From the NCBI RefSeq assembly GCF_011758805.1, contig NZ_JAANOW010000005.1, positions 248,001 to 312,000 of the forward strand: 64,000 nt of DNA, read 5' to 3'. A program made the translations under genes and the position numbers. Source of the stretch: Mycolicibacterium fluoranthenivorans. GTDB taxonomy: Bacteria > Actinomycetota > Actinomycetes > Mycobacteriales > Mycobacteriaceae. Positions 17,663 to 26,314 of this stretch are shown in pieces. Positions within the stretch are counted from its first letter, which is position 1; every line of letters begins with the position of its first letter. The notes beneath the pieces were generated by a model, which saw only the letters and a list, made by a program, of their open reading frames with translations, was not told the origin of the DNA and did not search any database.

Positions 17663-18280
17663 TCAGCGACCTCGATCTGGATACGGCGCAGGCGCAAGGG
17701 CCGCGAACGCTTCATCGAACAGCGCCGAGATCGAATCGCCTCCCCCCGACTGTGCCCAGATCTTTCCGGCAGCCCGATACGCACCAGTGGCCGCGGCGAC
17801 GATCACCGGCAGGTACAGGTCGTTTCCGGAATGGGCGAGTCTGGTGCGAGCCGCGGCGACGAGGCCGGCCTGCCATCGATCGACGCGATCAAGGTAGCGA
17901 AAACGCAAGGTCGGCGACTTCTCGATCAGCGCCAGAAACGCCAACGCGCGCGCATGATCTTCGTCGACCCACTCCACGAACGGGGTCAGGCTGTGCCGAA
18001 GTGCGGTCCAGACATCCTCGTCGGGCGGCCGGGACAGAAAAACCTCACAGCCGATATCGGACAACACCGGCAGCTGCGAGATCACGACGTCTTCCTTGGT
18101 CTTGAAATAGCGAAAGAAGCTGCGTCGGGACAACCCCGCCGCCGCGCATATCTCGTCGACCGTCGTCTCATCGAAACCCTTGGCGAGGAACAGCTGCGTC
18201 GCCATCTCGGCGACCTCAGACAGCATCCGGTCCTTCATCCGGCGCTGAAGGGATTCTCCGGCACCGCCTGGGGTGATCAT
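17663..18280 (-). CDS. TetR/AcrR-family transcriptional regulator
   Basis: 205 residues. The N-terminal helix-turn-helix reads TTVDEICAAAGLSRRSFFRYF (about residues 39-59), the standard TetR DNA-binding unit, followed by KEDVV. The C-terminal ligand domain is all-helical with no recognisable ligand signature. It sits between the GMC oxidoreductase (52 bp away) and the MpaB-type gene on the same strand, so it may repress one or both. Its inducer is unknown. Confidence 0.85.
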   Translation of the reverse strand: MITPGGAGESLQRRMKDRMLSEVAEMATQLFLAKGFDETTVDEICAAAGLSRRSFFRYFKTKEDVVISQLPVLSDIGCEVFLSRPPDEDVWTALRHSLTPFVEWVDEDHARALAFLALIEKSPTLRFRYLDRVDRWQAGLVAAARTRLAHSGNDLYLPVIVAAATGAYRAAGKIWAQSGGGDSISALFDEAFAALAPAPYPDRGR

Positions 18281-18332
18281 GATCGCAGTCTAGTGAGCCC
18301 GCTACCTGGTAAGACCGCCCACAAGCGATCGG

Positions 18333-19856
18333 TCAGCGGGTGAGATTCGGCCGGTCGAGAATGAGATCGGCTGCGCGCAGCGCGATCATCATGGTGGGCG
18401 CGTTGGTGTTGCCAGAGGTGATGGCCGGGATCACCGACGCGTCCGCGACGCGCAGCCCGTCGACTCCGCGCACACGCAGATCGGGACCGACGACCGCGCC
18501 ATCGTCGGTTCCCATCCGACACGTGCCAACCGCGTGGTAGATGCTGCTCTCGGCGGTGTCGAGCCAATGCCGCGCATCGCCGTCGAACGGGTTGAGCGGG
18601 GCGCCGGTGACCCCGCGCATGGCCGGCTGAGACTCGACGAGGTCACGGGTGAGTTCCGCACCCTCCAACAGCTTTCGCACATCTTCGGCCCGGCCCAACC
18701 GGTCGAACTCGATATAGGGTTTGCCGCCCCGGAGCCGGACCCGCCCCCGGCCCTCGGGATGCATCACCACCGTGTACGCCGTGAACGCGTCGGAACGCTT
18801 CAACGTGGCCCGGCCGCTCACCGGACTGAGCTCGTAACTGGCCGGCGTCACCGCGATCTGAAAATCCTCGGTGAACAGCTGGGCTTCAAAGGGTGTGGTC
18901 GTCAACGGACCCTCACCACGAGCACGGAAAGCGCGAACCGCCTTGGCAAGACGCACCGGACCCATGGTGTTGATCGTCGGTACCTTCGAGACCCAGCGTT
19001 GCGTGACGACGAGATGGTCGTGGAAGTTCTCCCCCACCCCCGGTAGGTCGGCCACGCTGCCGCCCGCGGCAATGCCGGAGTTCATCAGAAGCGCCGCAGA
19101 GCCGATCGCCCCGGCGCACAGCACGACCTCTTGGCGCGCCCGAATGACACGATCGCCGACCCGCACCCCGACCGCGCGCCCGTTCTCGACGATCACCCGC
19201 GTCACGGTGGTGCGGGTCAGGACACGTGGGCGCTGCTCGCGGGGCAGGCCGTGCAGGAATTCCCGACCCGACGAGCTGCGGTAGCCGCGCCGTTGGTTGA
19301 CCTGGCTGCGCGCCACTCCGAGTTGGTCCGCCCCGTTCGGATCCGGGTTGCGCCGATGGCCGGCATCTACCGCTGCCTGGATGAACGCGTCATCGATCTC
19401 GTGGTGATGGCCGCACCACGACACCGCGATGGGACCGCAACCGCCGCGATAGTCGTCGGGACCCTCGACCCAGTTCTCCAGCGCCTTGAAGTGCGGAAGC
19501 ACCTCGGGGTAGGACCAGCCGGTCGCGCCGGCTTGCGCCCAGCCGTCGTAGTCGGCTCGCCGCCCCCGGGCGTAGACCATGGCATTGATGGATCCGCTGC
19601 CCCCGACGATTCGCCCGCCGGCGAAGGCGCCCGCCTTCCCACCCCTGCTCGGTTCCGGCGCGGTGGGGTACTTCCAGTTGGCCGTCGCGTAGAGCGTGAC
19701 GATGCCCAGGGGCAGGGCCACGTCGGGACGTCGATCGGTGCCGCCCGCCTCAACGAGAATGACACTGGCTCCGGCCGCGGACAGCCGACTGGCGAGGATG
19801 GATCCGGCGGATCCCGCCCCGACCACGACGTAGTCCGCCAGATCATGCTCGCTCAT
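18333..19856 (-). CDS. GMC-family FAD oxidoreductase
   Basis: Flavoenzyme of 507 residues, probably an alcohol/choline-type dehydrogenase or oxidase. The FAD dinucleotide motif VVVGAGSAGSILASRLS starts at residue 10, GMC signature 1 is near GGRIVGGSGSINAMVYARG, and the C-terminal catalytic region has HAVGTCRMG followed by ITSGNTNAPTMMIA. The usual active-site His is therefore present. Start ATG 19856 follows GGGGAG. Its promoter faces that of the nitroreductase gene across a 177-bp AT-richer gap. The substrate is not predictable. Confidence 0.85.
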   Translation of the reverse strand: MSEHDLADYVVVGAGSAGSILASRLSAAGASVILVEAGGTDRRPDVALPLGIVTLYATANWKYPTAPEPSRGGKAGAFAGGRIVGGSGSINAMVYARGRRADYDGWAQAGATGWSYPEVLPHFKALENWVEGPDDYRGGCGPIAVSWCGHHHEIDDAFIQAAVDAGHRRNPDPNGADQLGVARSQVNQRRGYRSSSGREFLHGLPREQRPRVLTRTTVTRVIVENGRAVGVRVGDRVIRARQEVVLCAGAIGSAALLMNSGIAAGGSVADLPGVGENFHDHLVVTQRWVSKVPTINTMGPVRLAKAVRAFRARGEGPLTTTPFEAQLFTEDFQIAVTPASYELSPVSGRATLKRSDAFTAYTVVMHPEGRGRVRLRGGKPYIEFDRLGRAEDVRKLLEGAELTRDLVESQPAMRGVTGAPLNPFDGDARHWLDTAESSIYHAVGTCRMGTDDGAVVGPDLRVRGVDGLRVADASVIPAITSGNTNAPTMMIALRAADLILDRPNLTR

Positions 19857-20033
19857 GCCGAGCTCCCCTCAACGCGTGAATGCCGGGCGAACCCGCCACC
19901 CGGCCAGCAGCATAATTTAACACATATTCGAAACTTTCCGATTGGTGATCGGCGACTGCACACACCGCCACCGGCACCCCGGACCGACGTCGCTATTGTC
20001 AACGTGCTCCCCACGCGTTGAAGGACAAGCACA

Positions 20034-20765
20034 TTGACCAACGACATCGACTCCATCGTCACATCCCGCCGGTCCGAACGGCTGCCGGCCGATGCGGCGA
20101 CGACACTCACCCACCTGCTGGCCATCCGCGTGAGTTGTCGTGCGTTTCGGCCGGAACCCGTTGCCGAACAGACGATCCGGGAGATTCTCGCTACCGCACA
20201 GTTGACGGCATCCTGGTGCAACAGCCAATCCTGGCAGGTGGCGGTCACCGGCGGCGCAGGAACCGATCGCCTCCGCAATGCGCTGTACACCGCGGCGGCG
20301 AGCGGTCACACCGAGACACCCGATATCACGTTTCCTCGCGAATACCGCGGCGTCCATCGCGATCGCCGACGCGAGAGTGGGTACCAGCTGTACAACGCCC
20401 TGGGTATCGAACGCGGTGATCACCAGCGTCAGAGGGAGCAGACGCTGCAGAACTTCACCTTCTTCGGTGCACCGCACGTGGCGATCATCCACACCGATGA
20501 AGCACTGGGGCCTTATGGTGCGGTCGACTGCGGCGGCTACGTCAACAACTTCCTGCTGGCTGCGGCCGCACGCGGCGTCGGCAGCATCGCCCAAGCCGCC
20601 CTGGCGATGTACCCCGACGTTCTCCGCCAGGAACTCGGACTCACGCCGGACCGTATGGTCGTCTGCGGCATTTCCTTCGGCTATCCCGACCTCGACCATC
20701 CGTCCAACAGCTACCGCACCACACGCGCCCCGCTCGACGAGGTCGTCGAGTGGGTCAATTCCTGA
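20034..20765 (+). CDS. Nitroreductase family protein
   Basis: FMN-dependent NAD(P)H oxidoreductase of 243 residues. The N-terminal FMN-binding arginine motif is RVSCRAFRPEPV, followed by ATAQLTASWCNSQSW, and the C-terminal FMN contact region is GYVNNFLLAAAARGVGSI. These place it in the NfsA/NfnB-like superfamily. The TTG start at 20034 is supported by GAAGGAC 8 bases upstream; no ATG fits. It is the only gene in its unit, divergent from the GMC oxidoreductase and convergent with the diguanylate cyclase. The physiological substrate (nitroaromatic, quinone or other) is unknown. Confidence 0.85.
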   Translation: MTNDIDSIVTSRRSERLPADAATTLTHLLAIRVSCRAFRPEPVAEQTIREILATAQLTASWCNSQSWQVAVTGGAGTDRLRNALYTAAASGHTETPDITFPREYRGVHRDRRRESGYQLYNALGIERGDHQRQREQTLQNFTFFGAPHVAIIHTDEALGPYGAVDCGGYVNNFLLAAAARGVGSIAQAALAMYPDVLRQELGLTPDRMVVCGISFGYPDLDHPSNSYRTTRAPLDEVVEWVNS

Positions 20766-20845
20766 CCGGGTCCGCGCGGTTGACCGCGGGTGGCGTCCGA
20801 CCGCCGCGATGCCACTACGCCGGGCCCGGCTCTCCCCGCGATCAG

Positions 20846-21913
20846 TCAGGGACGCGTTTGCCGTCTCTTACCCGAGTACATCCGCTCGTCTGCGGTCTTG
20901 AGCAGGTGGCTCAGCACGGCTTCCGATTCACCGGTCGGCGTCAGGCCTTCGGCTCGTGCGCTACCGATGCTGACGCTGATGCCCTCGCGCGACAGGAGCT
21001 GCCGCAGGGCGTCGGCCACTTGTTCCTTGGTGCGATCCGGCTGAACCGCCACCGCGATCCCGAACTCGTCACCGCCCAACCTGGCCGACACCGCGTGCAG
21101 TCCCACCGTGCTGGTGATGCCGGCGGCCACGCGCCGCAGCACCTGGTCACCGTGGTCATGCCCATAGCTGTCATTGATCACTTTGAGGTCGTCGACGTCG
21201 ACGAGTAGCACATCGACACCGTCCGGCGAGGTTTCGATCAGTCGCCGCGCGCGCAGATCAAACGCACGCCGATTCGCCAGCAGTGTCAACGGATCCGTGG
21301 TGGCGACCATGTGACTGCGAGCGATCGCCTGACGAATCTCACTGGTGTACAACCCGTGCAGGAGCACCGTGCCGTTGACGGCCAGCAACAGCACCATGGT
21401 CCGCCCGACGCCGCCGAGCGGATCGGTGTCTCCGGCGGCGACCGTCTGGACGCCGAACACGATGATGACGACGCTGGACACCGCGATGTGGACCAGACGA
21501 GGTAGGAAGGTGAGAAAATGCGCGGCGTAGGCACCCACCACCGCGAACAATGCGGTGCCGAGCAGTGCTGCGGCGGCGTTCTGGAACGCCGCCAAGATCA
21601 CCGTCAGCCCGGTGTCGGCATAGCCGACGAACAACGTCGGAGCGGGTTGCCAGCGCGCGCGCTGCGACCACCACACCGATCCGAGGTGCAGGCGGGTGGT
21701 GGCAATGGCGACCGGGAGCGTGGTGAGCGAGACCACCAGCACGACACCTCTGGCCACCGGCGTCTGCGGTCCATCCGACGAGGCCAGGGAGAACATGGCG
21801 ATGACACCGAACACCAGCACGAACGCCGCTATCGCATACCTGAACACCGACTCGCGCAACAGCAGGCCGTCAAGAATTTCGCGTTGCTGCAGCCGCGACC
21901 GCAACGCCATCAT
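20846..21913 (-). CDS. Membrane diguanylate cyclase (GGDEF)
   Basis: 355 residues. About six membrane helices (residues about 20-190) form an integral sensor without a known family match. The C-terminal GGDEF domain carries the intact catalytic signature SARLGGDEFGIAVA and DVDDLKVINDSYGHDHGD, so it should make cyclic di-GMP. The product-inhibition RxxD site normally five residues before GGDEF is absent, suggesting no feedback control. ATG 21913 or 21910 is supported by GGGGG just upstream; the open frame reaches 21985 without a better start. There is no EAL domain. Confidence 0.85.
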   Translation of the reverse strand: MMALRSRLQQREILDGLLLRESVFRYAIAAFVLVFGVIAMFSLASSDGPQTPVARGVVLVVSLTTLPVAIATTRLHLGSVWWSQRARWQPAPTLFVGYADTGLTVILAAFQNAAAALLGTALFAVVGAYAAHFLTFLPRLVHIAVSSVVIIVFGVQTVAAGDTDPLGGVGRTMVLLLAVNGTVLLHGLYTSEIRQAIARSHMVATTDPLTLLANRRAFDLRARRLIETSPDGVDVLLVDVDDLKVINDSYGHDHGDQVLRRVAAGITSTVGLHAVSARLGGDEFGIAVAVQPDRTKEQVADALRQLLSREGISVSIGSARAEGLTPTGESEAVLSHLLKTADERMYSGKRRQTRP

Positions 21914-22101
21914 GATCCCCCGATACACCCGTCCCTGGGTCGATAGTAGCCATGCGCGGTGGCCTGGGCGTTTCCGCACAGGCATCGCCTGGCCATGCCG
22001 TCGCCGAGATCGGGTGTCACGCGAGGCCGGCCAGCGCTTCCCTCACACGGAACCGGCGAATTCACGCCGATTACTCTGTTAGTTGCAGTAACGTCGCGGT
22101 C

Positions 22102-23286
22102 ATGGTGTGGATCCTCGGTGGTTACCAGAGCGATTTCGCCCGCAACCTGCACCGCGAGGGTGCCGATTTCGCGGCACTGACCGCCGAGGTGGTCCGTGCG
22201 ACGTTGACCGCCGCGAAGACACGACCGGCCGATATCGGCGTGGTGCACGTCGGCAACGCGTTCGGTGAGATGTTTGCGGCCCAGGGCCACCTGGGTGCCA
22301 TGCCCGCCACCGTCGAGGACGCGCTGTGGGATGTCCCCGCGTCCCGGCACGAGGCGGCGTGCGCGTCGGGCGGGGTGGCGATCTTGGCCGCGCTGGCCGA
22401 CCTGCGGGCCGGCAACTACGACAGTGCCCTGGTGGTCGGCGTCGAACTGGAGAAGACGGTGCCCGGCGACATCGCCGCGCAGAACCTCGGCGCGGCCGCG
22501 TGGACCGGGCACGAGGGCGCGGACGCGAAATTCATGTGGCCCCACATGTTCTCCCGGGTCGCCGACGAATACGACCGGCGTTACGGCCTCGCCGACGTCC
22601 ACCTCGACGCCCTGTCCGCACTGAATCACGCCAACGCCAAGGCCAACCCGAACGCACAGACCCGGGAGTGGGCGGCCACCACCGACAACCCGGTCGTGGA
22701 GGGCCGGATCCGGCGACTGGATTGCAGCCAGATGACCGACGGCGGCGCCGGCGTCGTGCTGGTCTCCGACGGCTATCTGCGCGACCATCCCGGGGCCCGG
22801 CCGATCGCCCGTATCGACGGTTGGGGGCACCGCACCGTCGGTCTGGGACTGCAGCAGAAACTGGACCGCGCCGAGGCGGATCCCTATGTGCTGCCCCATG
22901 TCCGGCGCGCCGTCGTCGACGCCTTCACCCGTGCCCAGGTGACCCTGGAGGATCTGGACGGTTTCGAAGTACACGACTGCTTCACGCCGAGTGAGTACCT
23001 GGCGATCGACCATATCGGTCTCACCGGGCCCGGCGAATCGTGGAAGGCCATCGAGAACGGCGAGATCGAGATCGGCGGCAGGCTGCCGATGAACCCGAGT
23101 GGCGGCTTGATCGGCGGTGGTCATCCGGTCGGCGCCACCGGGGTCAGGATGGTGCTCGACGCGGCCAAGCAGGTCGCCGGAACCGCCGGGGACTACCAGG
23201 TCGACGGCGCAAAAACGTTCGGCACCTTGAACTTCGGTGGCAGTACCGCCACCACCGTCAGTTTCGTCGTCTCCCAGGGGTTCTGA
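22102..23286 (+). CDS. SCP2-type thiolase / acetyl-CoA acetyltransferase-like
   Basis: 394 residues, corresponding by neighbourhood to M. tuberculosis Rv0914c. The nucleophile lies in HEAACASGGV (Cys about 92). The HDCF motif (EVHDCFTPSEY) and GGHPVGATG supply the other active-site groups. The usual second Cys is absent (NFGGS), as in SCP2 thiolases. It probably cleaves or forms acyl-CoA C-C bonds in fatty-acid or steroid side-chain metabolism. The ATG at 22102 lies 7 bases after a TAACGT -10-like sequence, so the message may be leaderless. It overlaps the next gene by one base (TGATG). Confidence 0.85.
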   Translation: MVWILGGYQSDFARNLHREGADFAALTAEVVRATLTAAKTRPADIGVVHVGNAFGEMFAAQGHLGAMPATVEDALWDVPASRHEAACASGGVAILAALADLRAGNYDSALVVGVELEKTVPGDIAAQNLGAAAWTGHEGADAKFMWPHMFSRVADEYDRRYGLADVHLDALSALNHANAKANPNAQTREWAATTDNPVVEGRIRRLDCSQMTDGGAGVVLVSDGYLRDHPGARPIARIDGWGHRTVGLGLQQKLDRAEADPYVLPHVRRAVVDAFTRAQVTLEDLDGFEVHDCFTPSEYLAIDHIGLTGPGESWKAIENGEIEIGGRLPMNPSGGLIGGGHPVGATGVRMVLDAAKQVAGTAGDYQVDGAKTFGTLNFGGSTATTVSFVVSQGF

Positions 23287-24785
23287 TGAATGTAGAAGTG
23301 GTCGCCAAGTATCTGTCCACCCTCCCCGAGGAGGACGACCACCCGTACCGCACCGGCCCGTGGCGCCCGCAGACCACCGAATGGGATGCCGTGGACCTGC
23401 GCGTCGTCGAGGGCGAGATCCCCGGCGATCTGGACGGGGTGTACCTGCGCAACACTGAGAATCCGCTGCATCCCGCGTTCAAGACCTACCACCCTTTCGA
23501 CGGCGACGGCATGTTGCACATCGTCGGATTCCGGGATGGAAAAGCCTTCTACCGCAACCGCTTCATCCCGACCGACGGCTTCCTCGCCGAGCAGGAAGCG
23601 GGCGGTCCGCTGTGGCCGGGCATCGCCGAGCCGGTCGAGCTGGCCCGGCGCGATTACGGCTGGGGCGCACGGACCTTGATGAAGGACGCGTCGTCGACCG
23701 ATGTGACCGTGCACCGTGGGGTCGCACTCACCAGCTTCTACCAGTGCGGGGACCTGTACCGGATCGACCCGTACACCGGGGATGCGCTGGGCAAGGCGGA
23801 CTTCGCCGGCGGCTTTCCCACCGACCTGGGTGTCTCGGCGCACCCCAAGGTCGACGGCACCACCGGCGAACTGCTGTTCTTCAACTACGGCAAGCAGGCC
23901 CCGTACATGCATTACGGCGTGGTCGACGAGCGCGATGCGCTGGTGCACTACGTCGACGTCGAACTCCCCGGCCCCCGACTGCCGCACGATATGGCGTTCA
24001 CCGAGAACTATGTGATCCTCAACGATTTCCCGCTGTTCTGGGATGCCGAAATGCTGAAACACAACGCGCACATTCCCCGGCTGCACCGGGATCTGCCGTC
24101 GCGGTTCGGGATCCTGCCGCGGCGCGGCGGATCCGGCGAGATTCGCTGGTTCGAGGCCGCGACGACGTACGTCCTGCACTTCACCAACGCCTTCGAGGAG
24201 GGCGACGAGATCGTGCTCGACGGGTTCTTCCAGGGCACCCCCGAACCGACCGACGCCGGAACCGCCGACGGGATGGATCCGCGGTGGCAGCGGTTCTTCC
24301 GGTATCTGTCCCTGGACGGGATGCAGACCCGGCTGCACCGCTGGCGGTTCAACCTGAGCACCGGGCAGACGCACGAGGAGCAATTGTCCGACAGCTTGAC
24401 CGAGTTCGGAATGATCAACCCGTCGTACGCGGCCAAGGACTACCGCTACACCTATGCCGCGACGGGCAAGCCCGGCTGGTTCCTGTTCGACGGACTGGTG
24501 CGCCACGATCTGCACACCGGTTCCGAGCAGCGCTACGCGTTCGCCGACGGGGTGTACGGCAGCGAGACCGCCATGGCGCCGCGCATAGGCAGCACCGGCG
24601 AAGACGACGGCTACCTCGTCACCATCACGACCGATATGACCGCCGATGCGTCGTACTGTCTGGTGTTCGACGCTGCCGGCCTCGCCGACGGACCAGTGTG
24701 CAAACTTCAACTGCCGGAACGGGTTTCCAGCGGAACGCACTCGACCTGGGCGCCGGGTTCGGAGCTGCGGCGCTGGCGGGACTGA
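23286..24785 (+). CDS. Carotenoid cleavage oxygenase family protein
   Basis: Iron(II) dioxygenase-like protein of 499 residues, the counterpart of Rv0913c by gene order. The four iron-ligand histidines of the seven-bladed propeller can be matched: SAHPKVD (about 183), LPHDMAF (about 233), VLHFTNAF (about 300) and GTHSTW (about 485). FDGDGMLH near the N-terminus is also typical. It would cleave a conjugated double bond in a carotenoid, retinoid or stilbene-like compound. It is translationally coupled at both ends (TGATG) to the thiolase and the HxlR regulator. Confidence 0.85.
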   Translation: MNVEVVAKYLSTLPEEDDHPYRTGPWRPQTTEWDAVDLRVVEGEIPGDLDGVYLRNTENPLHPAFKTYHPFDGDGMLHIVGFRDGKAFYRNRFIPTDGFLAEQEAGGPLWPGIAEPVELARRDYGWGARTLMKDASSTDVTVHRGVALTSFYQCGDLYRIDPYTGDALGKADFAGGFPTDLGVSAHPKVDGTTGELLFFNYGKQAPYMHYGVVDERDALVHYVDVELPGPRLPHDMAFTENYVILNDFPLFWDAEMLKHNAHIPRLHRDLPSRFGILPRRGGSGEIRWFEAATTYVLHFTNAFEEGDEIVLDGFFQGTPEPTDAGTADGMDPRWQRFFRYLSLDGMQTRLHRWRFNLSTGQTHEEQLSDSLTEFGMINPSYAAKDYRYTYAATGKPGWFLFDGLVRHDLHTGSEQRYAFADGVYGSETAMAPRIGSTGEDDGYLVTITTDMTADASYCLVFDAAGLADGPVCKLQLPERVSSGTHSTWAPGSELRRWRD

Positions 24786-25648
24786 TGGAGTCCAGCCCCA
24801 CTGTGAACGCCGTCGGCCGGATGCTTGGCCTGCTCGGTGACGAGTGGACGCTGCTGATCGCCCAGCAGGCGCTGTTGGGCGCCACCCGGTACGGGGAATT
24901 CGCCGCGCGGCTGCCCATCTCGAATGCGGCGCTGACATCACGGCTGGCGAGCATGACGTCCGAAGGGCTGCTGGCCCGGGCCGGCCGAGACTATCGGCTG
25001 ACCAGCAGCGGCCGGTCACTGTGGCCGATGCTGGTGTCCATCTGGGCATGGGAGCGTCGCTGGGTGCCCGAGCATGCGCTGCCTGCGATGTGGCACTCCG
25101 GCTGCGGTGCGCAGTGTGCACCGTCTCTGACATGTGCCGCCTGCGGCGCGACCACGACCGAGAAGACCCTGGATGCGCGGTGGGGTCCGAGCGGATCCTG
25201 GGCGCGGTCCATGCCCACCGTCGCCACCAGGCGGCGATCCCAGGGCGACCGAGCGGGCCTGTTCCCGCAGACCATGACCATCCTGGGCAACCGGTGGTCC
25301 TTCGCCGTCATGGTCGCCGCCTTTGTCGGCACCAGCCGATTCACCGATTTCGCCGCCCAACTCGGTGCCCCGCCCGGCTCCCTGTCCGACCGGCTGCAGA
25401 TCCTGGTGGCCAACGATGTCCTGACCACCACCGACGGCCGCTACCGATTGACCGAGAAGGGCCGCGCGGTGCTGCCCATCCTGGTGACCGCGCTGGACTG
25501 GGCGCAGCGCTGGCTCGCCACACCCGACGGCCCGGCCGTCGAGCTCACCCACACCACCTGTGGCACCGCCTTCGATGCTGTGCTGGCCTGTGATCAGTGC
25601 GGCGAGGTCCTGCGCGGAAGGTCGGTCGGCGTCGTCCCCGCCGGGTAG
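24785..25648 (+). CDS. Tandem HxlR-type regulator with two Cys-rich modules
   Basis: 287 residues built as a duplication. Each half holds an HxlR-type winged helix (about 8-90: GDEWTLLIAQQAL...GEFAARLPISNAALTSRL; about 160-240: GNRWSFAVMVAAF...DFAAQLGAPPGSLSDRL). Each is followed by a short Cys module: CGAQCAPSLTCAACG in the first, CGTAFDAVLACDQCG in the second, resembling zinc-ribbon halves. Two DNA-binding domains in one chain could bind as a pseudo-dimer. It shares one base with the oxygenase stop, so it is the third gene of the operon and probably self-regulating. Normal HxlR proteins are about 110-150 residues and dimerise. Confidence 0.75.
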   Translation: MESSPTVNAVGRMLGLLGDEWTLLIAQQALLGATRYGEFAARLPISNAALTSRLASMTSEGLLARAGRDYRLTSSGRSLWPMLVSIWAWERRWVPEHALPAMWHSGCGAQCAPSLTCAACGATTTEKTLDARWGPSGSWARSMPTVATRRRSQGDRAGLFPQTMTILGNRWSFAVMVAAFVGTSRFTDFAAQLGAPPGSLSDRLQILVANDVLTTTDGRYRLTEKGRAVLPILVTALDWAQRWLATPDGPAVELTHTTCGTAFDAVLACDQCGEVLRGRSVGVVPAG

Positions 25649-25720
25649 CCGACCCACCACACATGCTGCGCCACAGCGGGTATCGGTGGTCACATGGCGA
25701 AAAAAATCTCGAACCCAGGG

Positions 25721-25747
25721 CTGGCACTCTCTTATCGAGAGTGCTAA
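25721..25747. promoter_or_regulatory. CIRCE element (HrcA operator)
   Basis: CTGGCACTC, nine spacer bases, then GAGTGCTAA. This matches the CIRCE consensus TTAGCACTC-N9-GAGTGCTAA at 16 of 18 arm positions. It lies 73 bp upstream of the hsp20 start, so HrcA repression of that gene is predicted. Confidence 0.85.
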
Positions 25748-25820
25748 AAATGGAAGTGCACAGTGATTTGGCTGCCCGCCAGGGTGGTGGGCTCTTGAGC
25801 GAATGAGGAGGTGGATTACT

Positions 25821-26270
25821 GTGCTCCGTTTCGATCCCTTCAGTGACCTTGACGCCCTGACCCGCGGGCTGCTCACCAGCCAGTCCGGGTCATCGCGCAC
25901 CCCGAGGTTCATGCCCATGGACCTGTGCAAGATCGATGACCACTACGTTCTGACCGCGGATCTTCCCGGCGTCGATCCCGGCTCGGTGGACGTCGATGTG
26001 GACAACGGCACGCTGACCATCTCGGCCCACCGCACGGCCCGCACCGACGACTCGGTCCAATGGTTCGCCAACGAGCGGTTCTTCGGCAGTTACCGCAGAC
26101 AGCTCTCCCTCGGCGAAGGCATTGACACCTCGGCCATTTCGGCGACCTACGAGAACGGCGTCCTCACCGTCACGATCCCGCTGGCCGAACGAGCCAAGCC
26201 GCGCAAGATCGATATCGCGCACGGCGGCGGCCAGCGATCCATCGAACCGAATACCGTCGACTCACAGTGA
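25821..26270 (+). CDS. Hsp20 small heat-shock protein (alpha-crystallin)
   Basis: ATP-independent holdase of 149 residues that binds unfolding proteins in the cytoplasm. The alpha-crystallin domain spans about residues 33-130: MDLCKIDDHYVLTADLPGV opens it and YENGVLTVTIPLAE (containing A-x-x-x-n-G-v-L) closes it. The GTG at 25821 is chosen over ATG 25803 because GAGGAGGTGG sits about 7 bases upstream. A CIRCE operator upstream points to HrcA heat-shock control. It stands alone, followed by a terminator-like hairpin. The short C-terminal tail lacks a clear IxI motif. Confidence 0.9.
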   Translation: MLRFDPFSDLDALTRGLLTSQSGSSRTPRFMPMDLCKIDDHYVLTADLPGVDPGSVDVDVDNGTLTISAHRTARTDDSVQWFANERFFGSYRRQLSLGEGIDTSAISATYENGVLTVTIPLAERAKPRKIDIAHGGGQRSIEPNTVDSQ

Positions 26271-26277
26271 GTCGCCA

Positions 26278-26312
26278 CCGCCGGGGGTGGCGTCACAACC
26301 CGCCCCCGGCGG
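26278..26312. terminator. GC-rich hairpin between convergent genes
   Basis: CCGCCGGGGG (26278-26287) pairs perfectly with 26303-26312 over a 15-base loop. It lies just after the hsp20 stop (26270) and just after the stop of the leftward GNAT gene (26315), and can serve both. Confidence 0.6.
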
Positions 26313-26314
26313 CG

